This document shows positions 10,790-20,239 of a DNA stretch of 64,000 nucleotides, piece after piece. Position 1 is the first letter of the stretch. Every line of letters begins with the position of its first letter. The position numbers and the translations under genes were made by a program. The DNA comes from Amphimedon queenslandica (lineage: Eukaryota; Porifera; Demospongiae; Haplosclerida; Niphatidae), in NCBI RefSeq assembly GCF_000090795.2, contig NW_003546303.1, positions 198,762 through 262,761 of the forward strand. Direction: 5' to 3'. A model generated the notes under the pieces. The model was given only the letters and a program-made list of their open reading frames with translations, did no database searches and was not told the DNA's origin.

Positions 10790-11545
10790 AATTAGGAGGA
10801 GCAGTGTATGATTAAAAATAAGTCAAATTTATTTTACAACTTTAAATGTACCGGTCATCATCATTTATCCTTATTTCACTGGAAATAGAAGGAGTACTTT
10901 ATAATAAAAATAAGTCAAACATTTTCTACAACTTTGAATGTACCGGTCGCTAGAGATGCATGAACCAGCATTCATCTAATTTTCTAGAATGAGCAGTATA
11001 ACTTAAAAATAGTTCAATATAATTTTAAATGTACCGGTCACTAGAAATGCGTGAATCATCATTTATCCTTATCTCACTGGAATCAGCATTACTGTATATT
11101 AAAGATCAGTGAAGTACATTCTACTACTGTAAATGTACCGGTCACTAGAGATGCATGAACCATCCATTATCTTATCTCACCGGAGTTAGAAGGAGTACTA
11201 TAATAATAAAAATAAGTCTACTATAGTCTACCGTAATTTTAAATGTACTGGTCACTAGAGATGCGTGAATCATCATTTATCCTTATCACAATGGAATCAG
11301 CAGTACTGCATATTAAAGATAAGTAAAATATATTCTACTACTGTAAATGTACCGGTCACTAGAATTGAATGAACCATCATTTATCCTTATCTCACCGAAG
11401 TTTGGAGTACTATAATAAAAAATAAGTCTAATATAGTCTACGATAATTTTAAATTTACTGGTCACTACAGATGTGTGAATCATCATTTATCCTTATCTCA
11501 TTGGAGTTAAGTATAATTAAAAAATGAGTCAAATAAAATTTTACT
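10790..11545. repeat. Intronic tandem array A, about 100-bp unit, about 7 copies
   Basis: The marker ACCGGTCACTAG (or a near variant) occurs near 10850, 10943, 11031, 11135, 11251, 11350 and 11457, a spacing of about 90-115. Each unit also has ATCATTTATCCTTATCTCA, a TATAATAAAAATAAGTC-like block and TTTAAATGTACC. On the minus strand it lies in the intron between the SIM-like exon and the pre-HECT exon. The homologous intron of copy B has the same array (14730-15290). Confidence 0.8.
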
Positions 11546-11558
11546 ACTTTAAATTAAC

Positions 11559-11630
11559 CGATTAAAAGAAAGATGTACCAGGTCCATTGAATCAGTATCA
11601 CTATTACTATGAATAATTATGCTGTCATTC
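11559..11630 (-). pseudogene. SIM-like exon, copy A (degraded)
   Basis: It is the counterpart of 15300-15371. It reads NDSIIIHSNSDTDSMDL, so the acidic residues flanking the hydrophobic core are partly lost. Confidence 0.5.
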
Positions 11631-11698
11631 CTGTAATTCAATTAAAATTAAGTATAAATGAGCACGTATCAAGTGCTATAAACCCACATTCTATAGTC

Positions 11699-12000
11699 NN
11701 NNNNNNNNNNNNNNNNNNNNNNNNNNNNNNNNNNNNNNNNNNNNNNNNNNNNNNNNNNNNNNNNNNNNNNNNNNNNNNNNNNNNNNNNNNNNNNNNNNNN
11801 NNNNNNNNNNNNNNNNNNNNNNNNNNNNNNNNNNNNNNNNNNNNNNNNNNNNNNNNNNNNNNNNNNNNNNNNNNNNNNNNNNNNNNNNNNNNNNNNNNNN
11901 NNNNNNNNNNNNNNNNNNNNNNNNNNNNNNNNNNNNNNNNNNNNNNNNNNNNNNNNNNNNNNNNNNNNNNNNNNNNNNNNNNNNNNNNNNNNNNNNNNNN
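11699..12000. other. Assembly gap (N run)
   Basis: 302 N, located in the intron or exon region between the zinc-finger-like exon and the SIM-like exon of copy A. Any translation across it is meaningless. Confidence 0.99.
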
Positions 12001-12145
12001 AAGAACCTTTTGAGAACCTTCCAGAGTACTCAGAGACTCAAAAATTGGTACAGATTTTCGGAAGAACCCGTTTTGCAACTATAATAAGTTTCAAGCTGCT
12101 AGCATAAAATATAGAGAAGTTATAAGGGTGGGTCAGTGGTCAAAC

Positions 12146-12797
12146 TCAACTGAAACCCACTATACATACAGTTAAAAGTTTCTTCAAAGATGTTACCGGT
12201 AATATCAGTCCACATTCCAAACATTTCTCATCAGCCAAAGAAAGAAATAAGCTTGCAAGATTCATAAAAATTACTCCTTTAGGTAAATCAAAAGCCTCCT
12301 CCATACTTAAGTTCCTCTGTAAAGGTCCGATATAAGTACGTGTATTACCAACCCGCTCTTTTAATAATGCAGGAGATGAATAAGCAGCTGATAAAAGAGA
12401 ATGCAATTTTCTTGCACAGGGAAGGCGTTTGCCGAGCTGATATCCACCACCGCTTTCAAGTTGAGGGAACGCTTCATATGACATCTCTAAATCCTTCTGG
12501 ACTCTTGTCAATACTTCAAAATTCAACAAGCTTCTCTCCTAATCCAGCTTTCAAAAGATCATCCCTGTAAATGGCTGTCATCGGTACTTTGATCTCTCAA
12601 ACGGTGGGTAAACACACAAACTTATGCATCCAAGCTTTTTTCTTACGAGAGAATAAGTGTGACACTTCATCCTTTTGACGTCTTTTTCGAAAACTAGAAC
12701 CCCCATCTAAACCGCCCTTTATCCCTTTAAGAGCTACAACCACTTTGCAAGCCAACTTCACATTACTTAAACAAATTAAATAATTCATTTGAAGCAA
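12146..12797 (-). pseudogene. Middle block of HECT/G2E3-like copy A with C2HC-like finger
   Basis: It reads from LSNVKLACKVVVALKGIKGG through RKKKAWMHKFVCLP and LLKAGLGEKLVEF to FPQLESGGGYQLGKRLP, SAAYSSPALLKERVGNTRTY, IGPLQRNLSMEEAFDLPKG and CLECGLILPVTSLKKLLTVC. The CxxC...C end resembles the small zinc finger of this family; the paralogue at about 15500 keeps CLECGLKSPFALLKHLIC with the His. Stops near 12590 and 12545 and frame switches break it. It lies on the minus strand between the N-terminal exon and the SIM exon. Confidence 0.55.
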
Positions 12798-12929
12798 ATT
12801 GCTATTTATAATAGCTCAAAGGCATAAGTTATAGGACATGTTGGTAGGCTTGGCTTTTCCAATAACAACAAACTTGCCTAATTCACACCAAGACTAACCT
12901 ATACATGTGGGGTCTTCAGGTCCAGTCTC

Positions 12930-13323
12930 ACTTGGGGGAGGCAGGCTGATCTGTGGCTTGGCTTGGTATATCACATTGCAAGCTATTGATGAATGCCAAT
13001 ACCCTTTGCAATTCCTCTTCATCATATTCAGCATATCAGCGCCTGCCTCGATTATCAAAGTTGCTACTGCCTTCGTCAAAATCCCACCGGTGCCTATTAG
13101 CTCTACTGTCAGAGCTGCTACTGCTAGCACATTCATTCTGGCGCCTATTACAATGATCAAAGCCACCACCACCTTCATCACACTGGCGCCTACTATCTCC
13201 ATTATGGCTGCTGCCACCTACAGCCCCATCACAAATGTGCGTACTAACTCCCAATGAGCGGCTACCTTCACCAAGACGAGGCTGTGATTCACGAGAGTTC
13301 CGACCTCCACTGGAAGATGCCAT
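12930..13323 (-). pseudogene. N-terminal Ser/Gly/Arg-rich exon with UIM-like motif, copy A
   Basis: The start is ATG at 13323-13321. About 95 codons of low complexity (SSHNGDSRRQCDEGGGGFDH, ASSSSSDSRANRHRWDFDEG) reach a TGA at 13036. The same frame then continues YAEYDEEELQRVLAFINSLQ before another stop. The last segment resembles a ubiquitin-interacting motif with two extra residues. A diverged relative of this exon occurs at about 18010-18330. Confidence 0.45.
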
Positions 13324-14384
13324 AACAATACTCCATGTGACTCGATACGCAAGCACACATCGAATTACCGCCAAGTGAGCATTGTTCATGATTACAGTGT
13401 ACAAAGTTGTTATCAAGAGCAGAGAACAAAATTAAAGAGAGCAACTGATGAATAAAGTAAGGTAATAATCATGAGCTGCATGAAGTAATACATAATAAAA
13501 ATTTAAATCTCTCATGCCTTGTACACAACCACAGTAGTGCAGGTACTATCATATAAGCGGCTGGACTGAGCCAGAGTATAGCTTTCACCATGAATTTGTG
13601 ATGAACCTGTAAACAACATCAAAATATCAATACAGCAACAATTTTGTGCAGCCATCATAAGGTCAAAAATAGGCATAATTATAAAGATATGCATGTGTTA
13701 TAAATAAATTACCATTATGGCATTTATCTAGAAAATCACTAAAAGAACATAAGTATGAACTTCTTTCACTTTCCTACTGGAACCTTCTGCTGAATATTGC
13801 ACATGAAACATTAAGTTTTTACGGTCATCTAGAGTACAAACAACACAAGTTCGAAGCACATTATTCACTATAATAAACAATGGCTTCCATGATTCTGGCT
13901 CTTTTCTTATGCCTTCACACTGAAGCGTCTTGGAGACAGTTAATAAACTGGTCAATTAAATTATCCTTGATCACCAAGTGATACATTGTAAGAGATGAGA
14001 TCCAATCCCATCGATCAGCCACTGTCAGAGTTAAAACAGGTTTAGAATAACCCATTGGAAACATCAAATCACATTGTTCGGCTCAAACTTATGAACAACG
14101 TAAGAGATATGAATGTAATGGAAACAATAAAATAAGAAATTCTCTCATAGTGACAAATTTGGCTAAGGCCCCTGTACTATATATACTACAATGTATTAGG
14201 CCTGATTTATGAGCAACTTTTTAAAAATTCAAATTTGGTCGGAATTTGTTAAAAAAGTTGTACAGGTTCAGTATCAGAAAAAGTTATAAAAATTTTCCTT
14301 GGGATTTTTGTGTAAACTCAAGAGCATATAAAATGCTTCACACAGCAACTCAATTAAGAAACAAAAATTTTAGATAAAACCAAA

Positions 14385-14537
14385 GCTGCACTTGCTTGTT
14401 AGTATCAAATCTTGGTTTCTTCCCATCTTTAATAGCATCTATGAGGATACATCTACGCCTGACATTAAGCTTAAGTGGAGTAAGTTCATAATCATCTGGC
14501 TGCTTCATATGAATATACTGGACCAAAGAGCTCTGTC
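14385..14537 (-). pseudogene. Pre-HECT exon, copy B
   Basis: The frame is fully open: QSSLVQYIHMKQPDDYELTP, then LKLNVRRRCILIDAIKDGKK and PRFDTNKQ. Compared with copy A, the acceptor AG has become TG and the donor GT has become CT, so it would not be spliced although its frame is better preserved. It directly precedes, on the minus strand, the HECT-middle segment at 14090. Confidence 0.6.
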
Positions 14538-14729
14538 AATAAAAATAAGAATAACGAACAAGTTTGTAAACAGGACTCCCTCATACTTTTCAACTCCTGA
14601 GCTACAAAATAAATCAAGACTCTGTCCAATGCCAGCAAGTCATCATTGTCAGAACTTATCAATGCCTACAAAATGGTTAAGCATTGCCAGCTTTAATGTA
14701 ATCAAAACTTACCACTTCATTTGTCTCTC

Positions 14730-15290
14730 TTTGATTAGTAGGAGCACTGTATGTTTAAAAATAAGTCAAATATATTTTATAACTTTAAAAGTACCTGTCA
14801 TCATCATTTATCCTTATCCCACTGGAAATAGAAGGAGTGCTGTATAATAAAAATAAGTCAAATATCTTCTACAACTTTGAATGTACCGGTTACTAGAGAT
14901 GCACGAACCATCATTTATCCTTATTTGTCTAGAATCAGGAGTACTATATAATAACAAATTAATTACTCAAATATAGTCTAATATAATTTTTAATGTACCG
15001 GTCACTTCAGATGAATGAATCATCATTTATCCTTATCTCACTGGAATCAGCAGTACTGTATAATAATGATAAGTCAAACATAATCTACTACTGTAAATGT
15101 CCGGTCACTAGAGATGCATGAACCCTTATCTCACTGTAGTTAGAAGGAGTACTATAATAGTAAAAATAAGTCAAATATAGTCTACTATATTTTTAAATTT
15201 ACCAGTCACTACAGATGCGTGAATCATCATTTATCCTTACCTCACTGGAGTTAGCATAAACAAAAATAAGTTAAATAAAATTTACTACTT
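14730..15290. repeat. Intronic tandem array B, about 100-bp unit, about 5 copies
   Basis: Same unit as array A. ACCGGTCACT-type markers lie near 14791, 14885, 14997, 15102 and 15201. It sits in the homologous intron of copy B, so the array predates the gene duplication, and copy number has since changed (about 7 against 5). Confidence 0.8.
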
Positions 15291-15299
15291 TATATTCAC

Positions 15300-15371
15300 C
15301 GATTAAAAGAAACAGGTACCAGGTCCATTGAATCAGTGTCACTATCACTATCAATAATTACGCTGTCATTC
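15300..15371 (-). pseudogene. SUMO-interacting-motif exon, copy B
   Basis: A 72-base exon with an AG acceptor (TTACAG just before 15371) and a GT donor after 15300. The product includes NDSVIIDSDSDTDSMDLVPV. V-I-I-D followed by alternating acidic and Ser residues is the classical SUMO-interacting motif with a phosphorylatable acidic tail. In a ubiquitin-ligase-like protein this would suggest a SUMO-targeted ligase, but that is inference. Confidence 0.55.
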
Positions 15372-15589
15372 CTGTAATTCAATTAAAATTAAGTATAAAT
15401 GAGCATGTATCAAGAACTATAAACCCACATTCTACTACACAGACATATTAAATGCTTCAGTAAAGCGAATGGTGATTTCAGCCCACACTCCAAACATTTT
15501 TAATACTGCAATGACTCTGTCAATCTTAAAAATCATTAATAGGCATAATTAATAGATATGCATGTGTTATAAATAAATTACATTATAGC

Positions 15590-16028
15590 ATTCATGTAGA
15601 AAATCAACAAGAAAACAGAAGTATCAACTTCCTTCACTTTCCTACTGGAACTTTCTGCTAAATATTGCCCATGAAGCAAGTCTTTTAAGACATCTAAAGT
15701 AAGAGAAACACAAGTTCGAAACATATTATTCACTTTAATAACAAAACATCCATACCTGATGACAAAGCCCTTCTAATTATTACAAAAAAGGCTCTTTTCC
15801 TATACAACTCAACACTGAAGCATCTTGTAGACAGTTGATAAACTGGTCCGTTGAAGACTTCACCTTGATCACCAAGTGATGCATTGTAAGAGTCGAGATC
15901 AAGTCCCATCGATCAGCCAGTGTCAGAGTTAAAAGAGCTTCGGAATAACCCATTGGAAGCATCAAATTGCATTGTTCTTCAAGAGCCAAAACTGCATACA
16001 ATTCTTCATCATTACTGAACTTTAATAC
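15590..16028 (-). pseudogene. HECT/G2E3-like gene, fragment C (HECT-middle only)
   Basis: An acceptor AG at 16030-16029 opens an exon reading VLKFSNDEELYAVLALEEQC, NLMLPMGYSEALLTLTLADR, WDLISTLTMHHLVIKVKSST and DQFINCLQDASVLSCIGKEP. A decayed FS.EGSS-like segment follows at about 15760-15630. It is a third copy of the segment at 14090-13728. Synteny of the flanking intron (TTATAACACATGCATATCT in both) shows it arose by local duplication. Confidence 0.55.
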
Positions 16029-16034
16029 CTAAAA

Positions 16035-16646
16035 GGAAAGGATTAGTAGCATAGCAATAAAGATATACTGTATACCATGCAAATGATGAATACAAATTAT
16101 GCCGTAAAAGGTTCACTATAATGACTTCTACATTTATGTAGCAGAAGCTGACATGTACCTATTTCTTGTATATAGCTCACTTTTGCACGCTCTCTGAATA
16201 ACACCATGCAATATAACACACACACACATAAGGGTTTCCAATAAAGCATCCAAAATGAGCTAAACAGCATGCTTTATAAGCTGACAAACACCACAATGCA
16301 ATACACAGCATTTAAAGTTAAGTCAAAAATTTTAAAAATATGTCAAATATTTATTGAAATAGTGAGAACAACATAAACAAGCGTAAGAGGGTAAAAATAT
16401 TCCTATAATTAATTTCACCACCTTGCAAGTACAATTTGGTCATTATTAAGACTTATACAGGTTCTCCGTACCTTATAATGCCTCTAGAGAAGTCTTTAGA
16501 CAATATCTCTATGCTCTCTTGCTGTTAGAAAGCTCTTAACTTTGTCCCATGTGTAAGCTGCCATTTTGTTTGCTGTGGCTACACCCACTCACGGAAAGGA
16601 ACACGGGCTGGTGGTTGCTAAGGCTTGTCATTTCTCCAATACAACA
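16035..16646. other. No gene seen
   Basis: AT-rich noncoding sequence with a short (CA)n run near 16211. Nothing else is supported. Confidence 0.6.
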
Positions 16647-16654
16647 TCAAGAGT

Positions 16655-17104
16655 TAGTGATGTTTGATACCTGAAAAATGAATTTGGTTCATTTCCGAGT
16701 ACGTTTTCCCAGTGTATCGATGGTATCAAGTACGATTATATAGTCCAGAGGTGCTCCAGCCAGTTACTGCTGCTAGAATTGACCAGGAACACTAAAAGCA
16801 AGTTTCATTGTTCACTTCTTACTTTTTCACCATCTCAAAGATTAAAGGAACCAGCCAGAAAGACTGAGAAAGTTCAGAGAGCTGCTGGAGAAGCATTATT
16901 TATTATTCTAGGTGTTAATTTTTTAATAAAAATATTTACATTTTAATTTTCAAATAAACTAGTAATTTATTAACTATTATTGCTGTTAAATGGGTGTGGT
17001 TGTACTCGTAATCTAATCTTTTGATACTGGAATTGCTTTCGATACCGTTTCAATCCTGAGTATTAAAGTATCGAGTATTTTGGCATCGGTATTGAACATC
17101 ACTC
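16655..17104. mobile_element. Nonautonomous hAT-type element with perfect 8-bp target duplication
   Basis: TCAAGAGT occurs at 16647-16654 and again at 17105-17112, directly flanking a 450-bp segment. Its ends read TAGTGATGTTTGATACC and, inverted, GAGTGATGTTCAATACC. An 8-bp duplication and [C/T]AGTGATG-type ends fit hAT. The interior has GGTATC/GATACC-type half sites typical of such elements and no coding frame. It inserted at the left edge of the palindrome at 17105-17390. Confidence 0.8.
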
Positions 17105-17390
17105 TCAAGAGTACATAATACCAAGGGTAGAAAATAATTAGAGGAGAGTGTCCTACTGTGCAGTAACCCCTGCTTCATCACGTCGTAAAATTTGAAGAGT
17201 CACATTCAGGATATTTTCAGTACTTTGGAGTAGTTATTTCAAAAAAACTAGCAATAACTATAACAACTCAATAAAAATACGGAAGTATCCTGAATGTGAC
17301 TATTCAATTCTACGCCGTGATGAATCAGGGGGTATCGTGCACAGTAGGACACTCTTCTAATTATTATCTACTCTTAATAATACTATTTGA
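17105..17390. repeat. Palindromic (foldback) element, about 110-base arms
   Basis: The left arm contains GAGTGTCCTACTGTGCA...CACATTCAGGATA. The right arm is its inverse with scattered mismatches. About 60 unpaired bases remain in the middle. It is probably an MITE or foldback element with no coding capacity. Confidence 0.7.
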
Positions 17391-17955
17391 GAGTATCGAA
17401 CAGCCCTATACAAGCTACTGCATGTGAGGGTGTATTTGCTCAAAGCCACAATCTGAATACTCTAGTATACTTTATCAATGATTATTGTTATCAGACATTG
17501 AGTTTCCAATGTCATGAGTTGGCAGTGCTTGGGGCACAAACTCCTGGATAGTAGCAGGGCTGCCTTTGTAATTCATCTTTTCAGCCTTCTTTTAAGTTCC
17601 TTTCTTGTATTGGAAGAGATTGCCAAGTTTTTAAAAGCCAAGGGCCAGATTTTAATGCCACAAGGTTGATCACGTGATAAGGTAAGTATACTGGAGTATG
17701 CAGACTGTGACTTTGAGCAAATATGCCCTCATGCAGCAGTCTGCTATAGGACTGTTGGATACTCTCTTTAAGTATTATGTACTCTTGACAATTAACATGT
17801 ATAGAAGAAATGTAAGTTGGACATACAAATATCTGGTTAAAGCTGATACACAACATAAGGATAATTGTGTAACACAAGGATAATTATGTACATGAATTAC
17901 TTTAATGCTTGAAAGTGCAACTCAATTGAGATACAAGAAAAACCAACAATACTGA
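17391..17955. other. No gene seen
   Basis: Open frames here (17581-17877 minus, 17698-17883 plus) overlap each other on opposite strands and show no family features. I treat the stretch as noncoding. Confidence 0.5.
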
Positions 17956-17959
17956 ACAA

Positions 17960-18330
17960 ACCTGCATTTGCTTGCTAGAGGTGTCAAATCTTGTTTTTCA
18001 TCCCATCTTTTTCATCCAATTCACCATACCGGCGCTGGTCCTTCACCGCAATCCCACCAACTCCCACTATCTCGACTTACGGAAGAGCTGCTAGCACCTT
18101 CACTGAATAAACCTCTGTCATAGTAATGATAACTATGGCTCCTACTATCCCGATTATGACTTCTACCACCGTCACATCTGGGCCTACTCCATTACAACCA
18201 TCTCCGTCCAAACCACAGTGCCTGCTATCTCCCGAGGAGCAGCTACTAACACAGTGACCAAAAACTGAAAGCCCACCATCTATATATACTACCATGATGT
18301 TTACCATACACGTTTTCAATGACAATGAGC
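17960..18330 (-). pseudogene. N-terminal and pre-HECT remnants of a further HECT/G2E3-like copy (D)
   Basis: 18330-18010 is a diverged relative of the Ser/Gly-rich N-terminal exon at 12930-13323. It shares the GCxCCTAC / CATCxTCxC rhythm on the plus strand and the frame SSGDSRHCGLDGDGCNGVGP on the minus strand. Just beside it, 18000-17965 matches the end of the pre-HECT exon (KTRFDT-like, with TTGCTTGCTAG). The two parts are not in the order of an intact gene, which points to deletion or rearrangement. Confidence 0.4.
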
Positions 18331-18363
18331 ATGCACACATCCCCTTGGCGCCAAGTGAAATTG

Positions 18364-19960
18364 GCGAATCATGAATTTCTAGCTTTCAGCCAAATGCAAC
18401 CTGAATTACCTATCATGGTAAAGAGCGTAGCTTGATACATCAGCCTTGAAACAAATCATGCATACTGGAATTCATACTGATTCAGCCAAAGCAACTTGCA
18501 TAATTCAGCTGCATTTGTAACCAGATTCCATGGAGCAGCATTATGTTGTATCAGACATGCTAACTCTTGGCTCCGTATGCTAAACTCAAACTATACAGGC
18601 ACTGGTATAAATAGATTATATTTAAGCAACACCGAGTACATTTGGCAATTAGAAAACTCAGTAAAAATTAAAACAATATATTTTTAATGATAACAAAAGT
18701 TACTACAATATTTGGAACCTGGTTTTTGCCAAGCTATCACTGACATTCTGCTTTTCCACAGTTATAATTTCTTGGGTTTTTGCAAAGCTATATAAATACG
18801 AAATATAAGGAACGAGCATGAAAGTAGCTTTGTAATACACAAACTTGAAATTACTCCTTGTGAACAGGCTTAGTTCCATATGCCACTCACATGCAACAAA
18901 CCCAGCAAGGCTTTCCAAGCTTTAGTTCTTGTGTGTTAAGGATGAACCAACTTCAGTGTTTCACACCTATTTAGTATTACATAATGATTACAATGTGCTT
19001 ATTAAATTAATAAAAACTAACTTATACGGCACTAACAAATTAGTAGCTAGCACACAACTATGCTAAAGCTTGCCATTATCTAGACACAAATTTACTACAA
19101 GAAAAAAAAATACATAAATAGGGCACTTCCTCATCAAAAAACAGTAATTTCTAAGTGAAAATGTAAGTTACAAAATTCTTAAGCTTCAAACATACCTCAA
19201 AAATAGAGACTAAGTTTGGTAATGAATTGAAGTTTTATAGTTATTATAAATACTTCAGTTTTTCAATATGGAGACAATCCATGAAAGGAAGGCCTGTACA
19301 TCCTTTGGTCTTTTCATCAATATGTACGCTATAGAGCAAAGCAACAAATACCCAAACCCAATAACATTAAACGAAATATAAACAAAAAAGAAGGGCAATA
19401 TTATAGTGATTTCATTACAGCTATGTATTGCCTTGAAGACATCCTTTCAGGAGGATCATTGCAGTAAATATCATTGAAATTTTCCACATTAGGCTACAAA
19501 TTCTGGATGAAAAGTCTCATCACCATATTCAAATTATAAGGTTAATGAAAAATCCCTCATGTACAAAAGAGAAGTCTTTGTCCAAAAGATTAATTTATGT
19601 TATTGTTTGAATCAGTTAAAATGAATGATGGAAAAATCAAACATGTAGTCAAAGTGCTTTCACTGTAGTTAAAATATAAAGTAACTTCAAGAGGAAGAAT
19701 TTATAAAAATATTTCAAAACTGAAAAAATTGTACTCATCTAAAGGGTTACTTTTGTGTAGAAGAAATAAATGTAACAAAATTTAACAACTGACTTATAGC
19801 ACTGACAAAATTAAATTGGAATAATAAATATGCCACAGTATGTGCAATGGTGAAGAATAAGGATAGAAGCTACCAAATAAGGATGTAGTTATGTTATATT
19901 CAAGTACTAGGATGGCATTTTTTAAAGTTCAGCTGACAAAATGCTACAAATTCTCCTGCA
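18364..19960. other. No gene; contains one arm of a duplicated segment
   Basis: It has only short chance-like frames. The part at 19200-19400 is a direct repeat of 24460-24640. The part at about 19800-19930 resembles 24840-24960. Confidence 0.5.
19200..19400 (+). repeat. Direct repeat of 24460-24640
   Basis: Both copies carry TTTGGTAxTGAATTGAAGTTT, ATGAAAGGAAGGCCTxT and AAGCAACAAA. On the minus strand the 24.5-kb copy has an open frame (RVHIDRKTKRFIGLPFIVRL) that is broken by stops in this copy. Function is unknown. Confidence 0.65.
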
Positions 19961-20239
19961 CTAACCTCTAGAGTTGAAATTTTAATAAGCTGTAAATAAC
20001 CTAGCAGCTTCAAAAACATAATCATAACAAAGGACTTAAATTGATTATATCAGCAATAACTTTACAATATGTTCTTTTCACAAGACCTTCTCATAGAGTA
20101 ACATGTAAAATTAATATTAGGACTCCAACAAATGTAAAGTCACTTACAAAATGTTCAATCTCAAAGAAAGCATTGAATATTTTCAATAATTACTTTGTTA
20201 TGGAAGTGGTACAGACTATGAGTAATTTTTTACGCATAT

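Larger units (their letters stand above)
10447..13323 (-). pseudogene. HECT/G2E3-like gene, fragment A (N-terminal and middle exons)
   Basis: Minus-strand exons appear in family order. (1) 13323-12930: MASSSGGRNSRESQPRLGEG, a Ser/Gly/Arg-rich N-terminus, then after an in-frame stop the UIM-like YDEEELQRVLAFINSLQ. (2) 12797-12146: KKKAWMHKFVCLP, then LLKAGLGEKLVEF, GGGYQLGKRLPCARKLHSLL and NTRTYIGPLQRNLS, ending in a zinc-finger-like CLECG...LLTVC, with frame changes. (3) 11630-11559: a degraded SUMO-interacting-motif exon. (4) 10587-10447: YELTPLKLNV...IDAIKEGKKPRF, just before where a HECT domain would start. This order matches a family of invertebrate and fish HECT-type ubiquitin-ligase-like proteins (G2E3-like). 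The HECT part is missing downstream. Exon 4 has lost about 13 bases relative to copy B. Ubiquitin ligation is family knowledge; this copy is dead. Confidence 0.55.
13512..15520 (-). pseudogene. HECT/G2E3-like gene, fragment B (finger to HECT region)
   Basis: Minus-strand pieces in order. Zinc-finger-like CLECGLKSPFALLKHLIC lies near 15510-15450. The SIM-like exon is at 15371-15300, the intronic array at 15290-14730, and the pre-HECT exon at 14537-14385. A HECT-middle segment (14090-13728) includes LTVADRWDWISSLTMYHLVI, IDQFINCLQDASV, and EPESWKPLFIIVNNVL then HVQYSAEGSSRKVKEV. A possible last exon is at about 13630-13512. The ADRW...DQF..GL...WKPLF...FSxEGSNR pattern is typical of the region before and within the HECT-like part of G2E3-like proteins. 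Frameshifts within 13900-13960 and mutated splice sites around 14385-14537 indicate decay. Confidence 0.55.

Noticed and set aside
11609-12078. Open frames on both strands around 11.6-12.1 kb
   Set aside because: Most of their length is N. They exist only because N does not create stops.
13036-13416. Complete glycine/serine-rich protein of 126 residues
   Set aside because: The frame runs on past its stop into a conserved segment of the HECT/G2E3-like family and upstream of its likely start, so it is one broken exon rather than a separate gene.
10790-15290. CRISPR-like array
   Set aside because: Units are about 100 bp with divergence throughout and no short identical repeats with unique spacers. 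The surrounding DNA is eukaryotic with introns.
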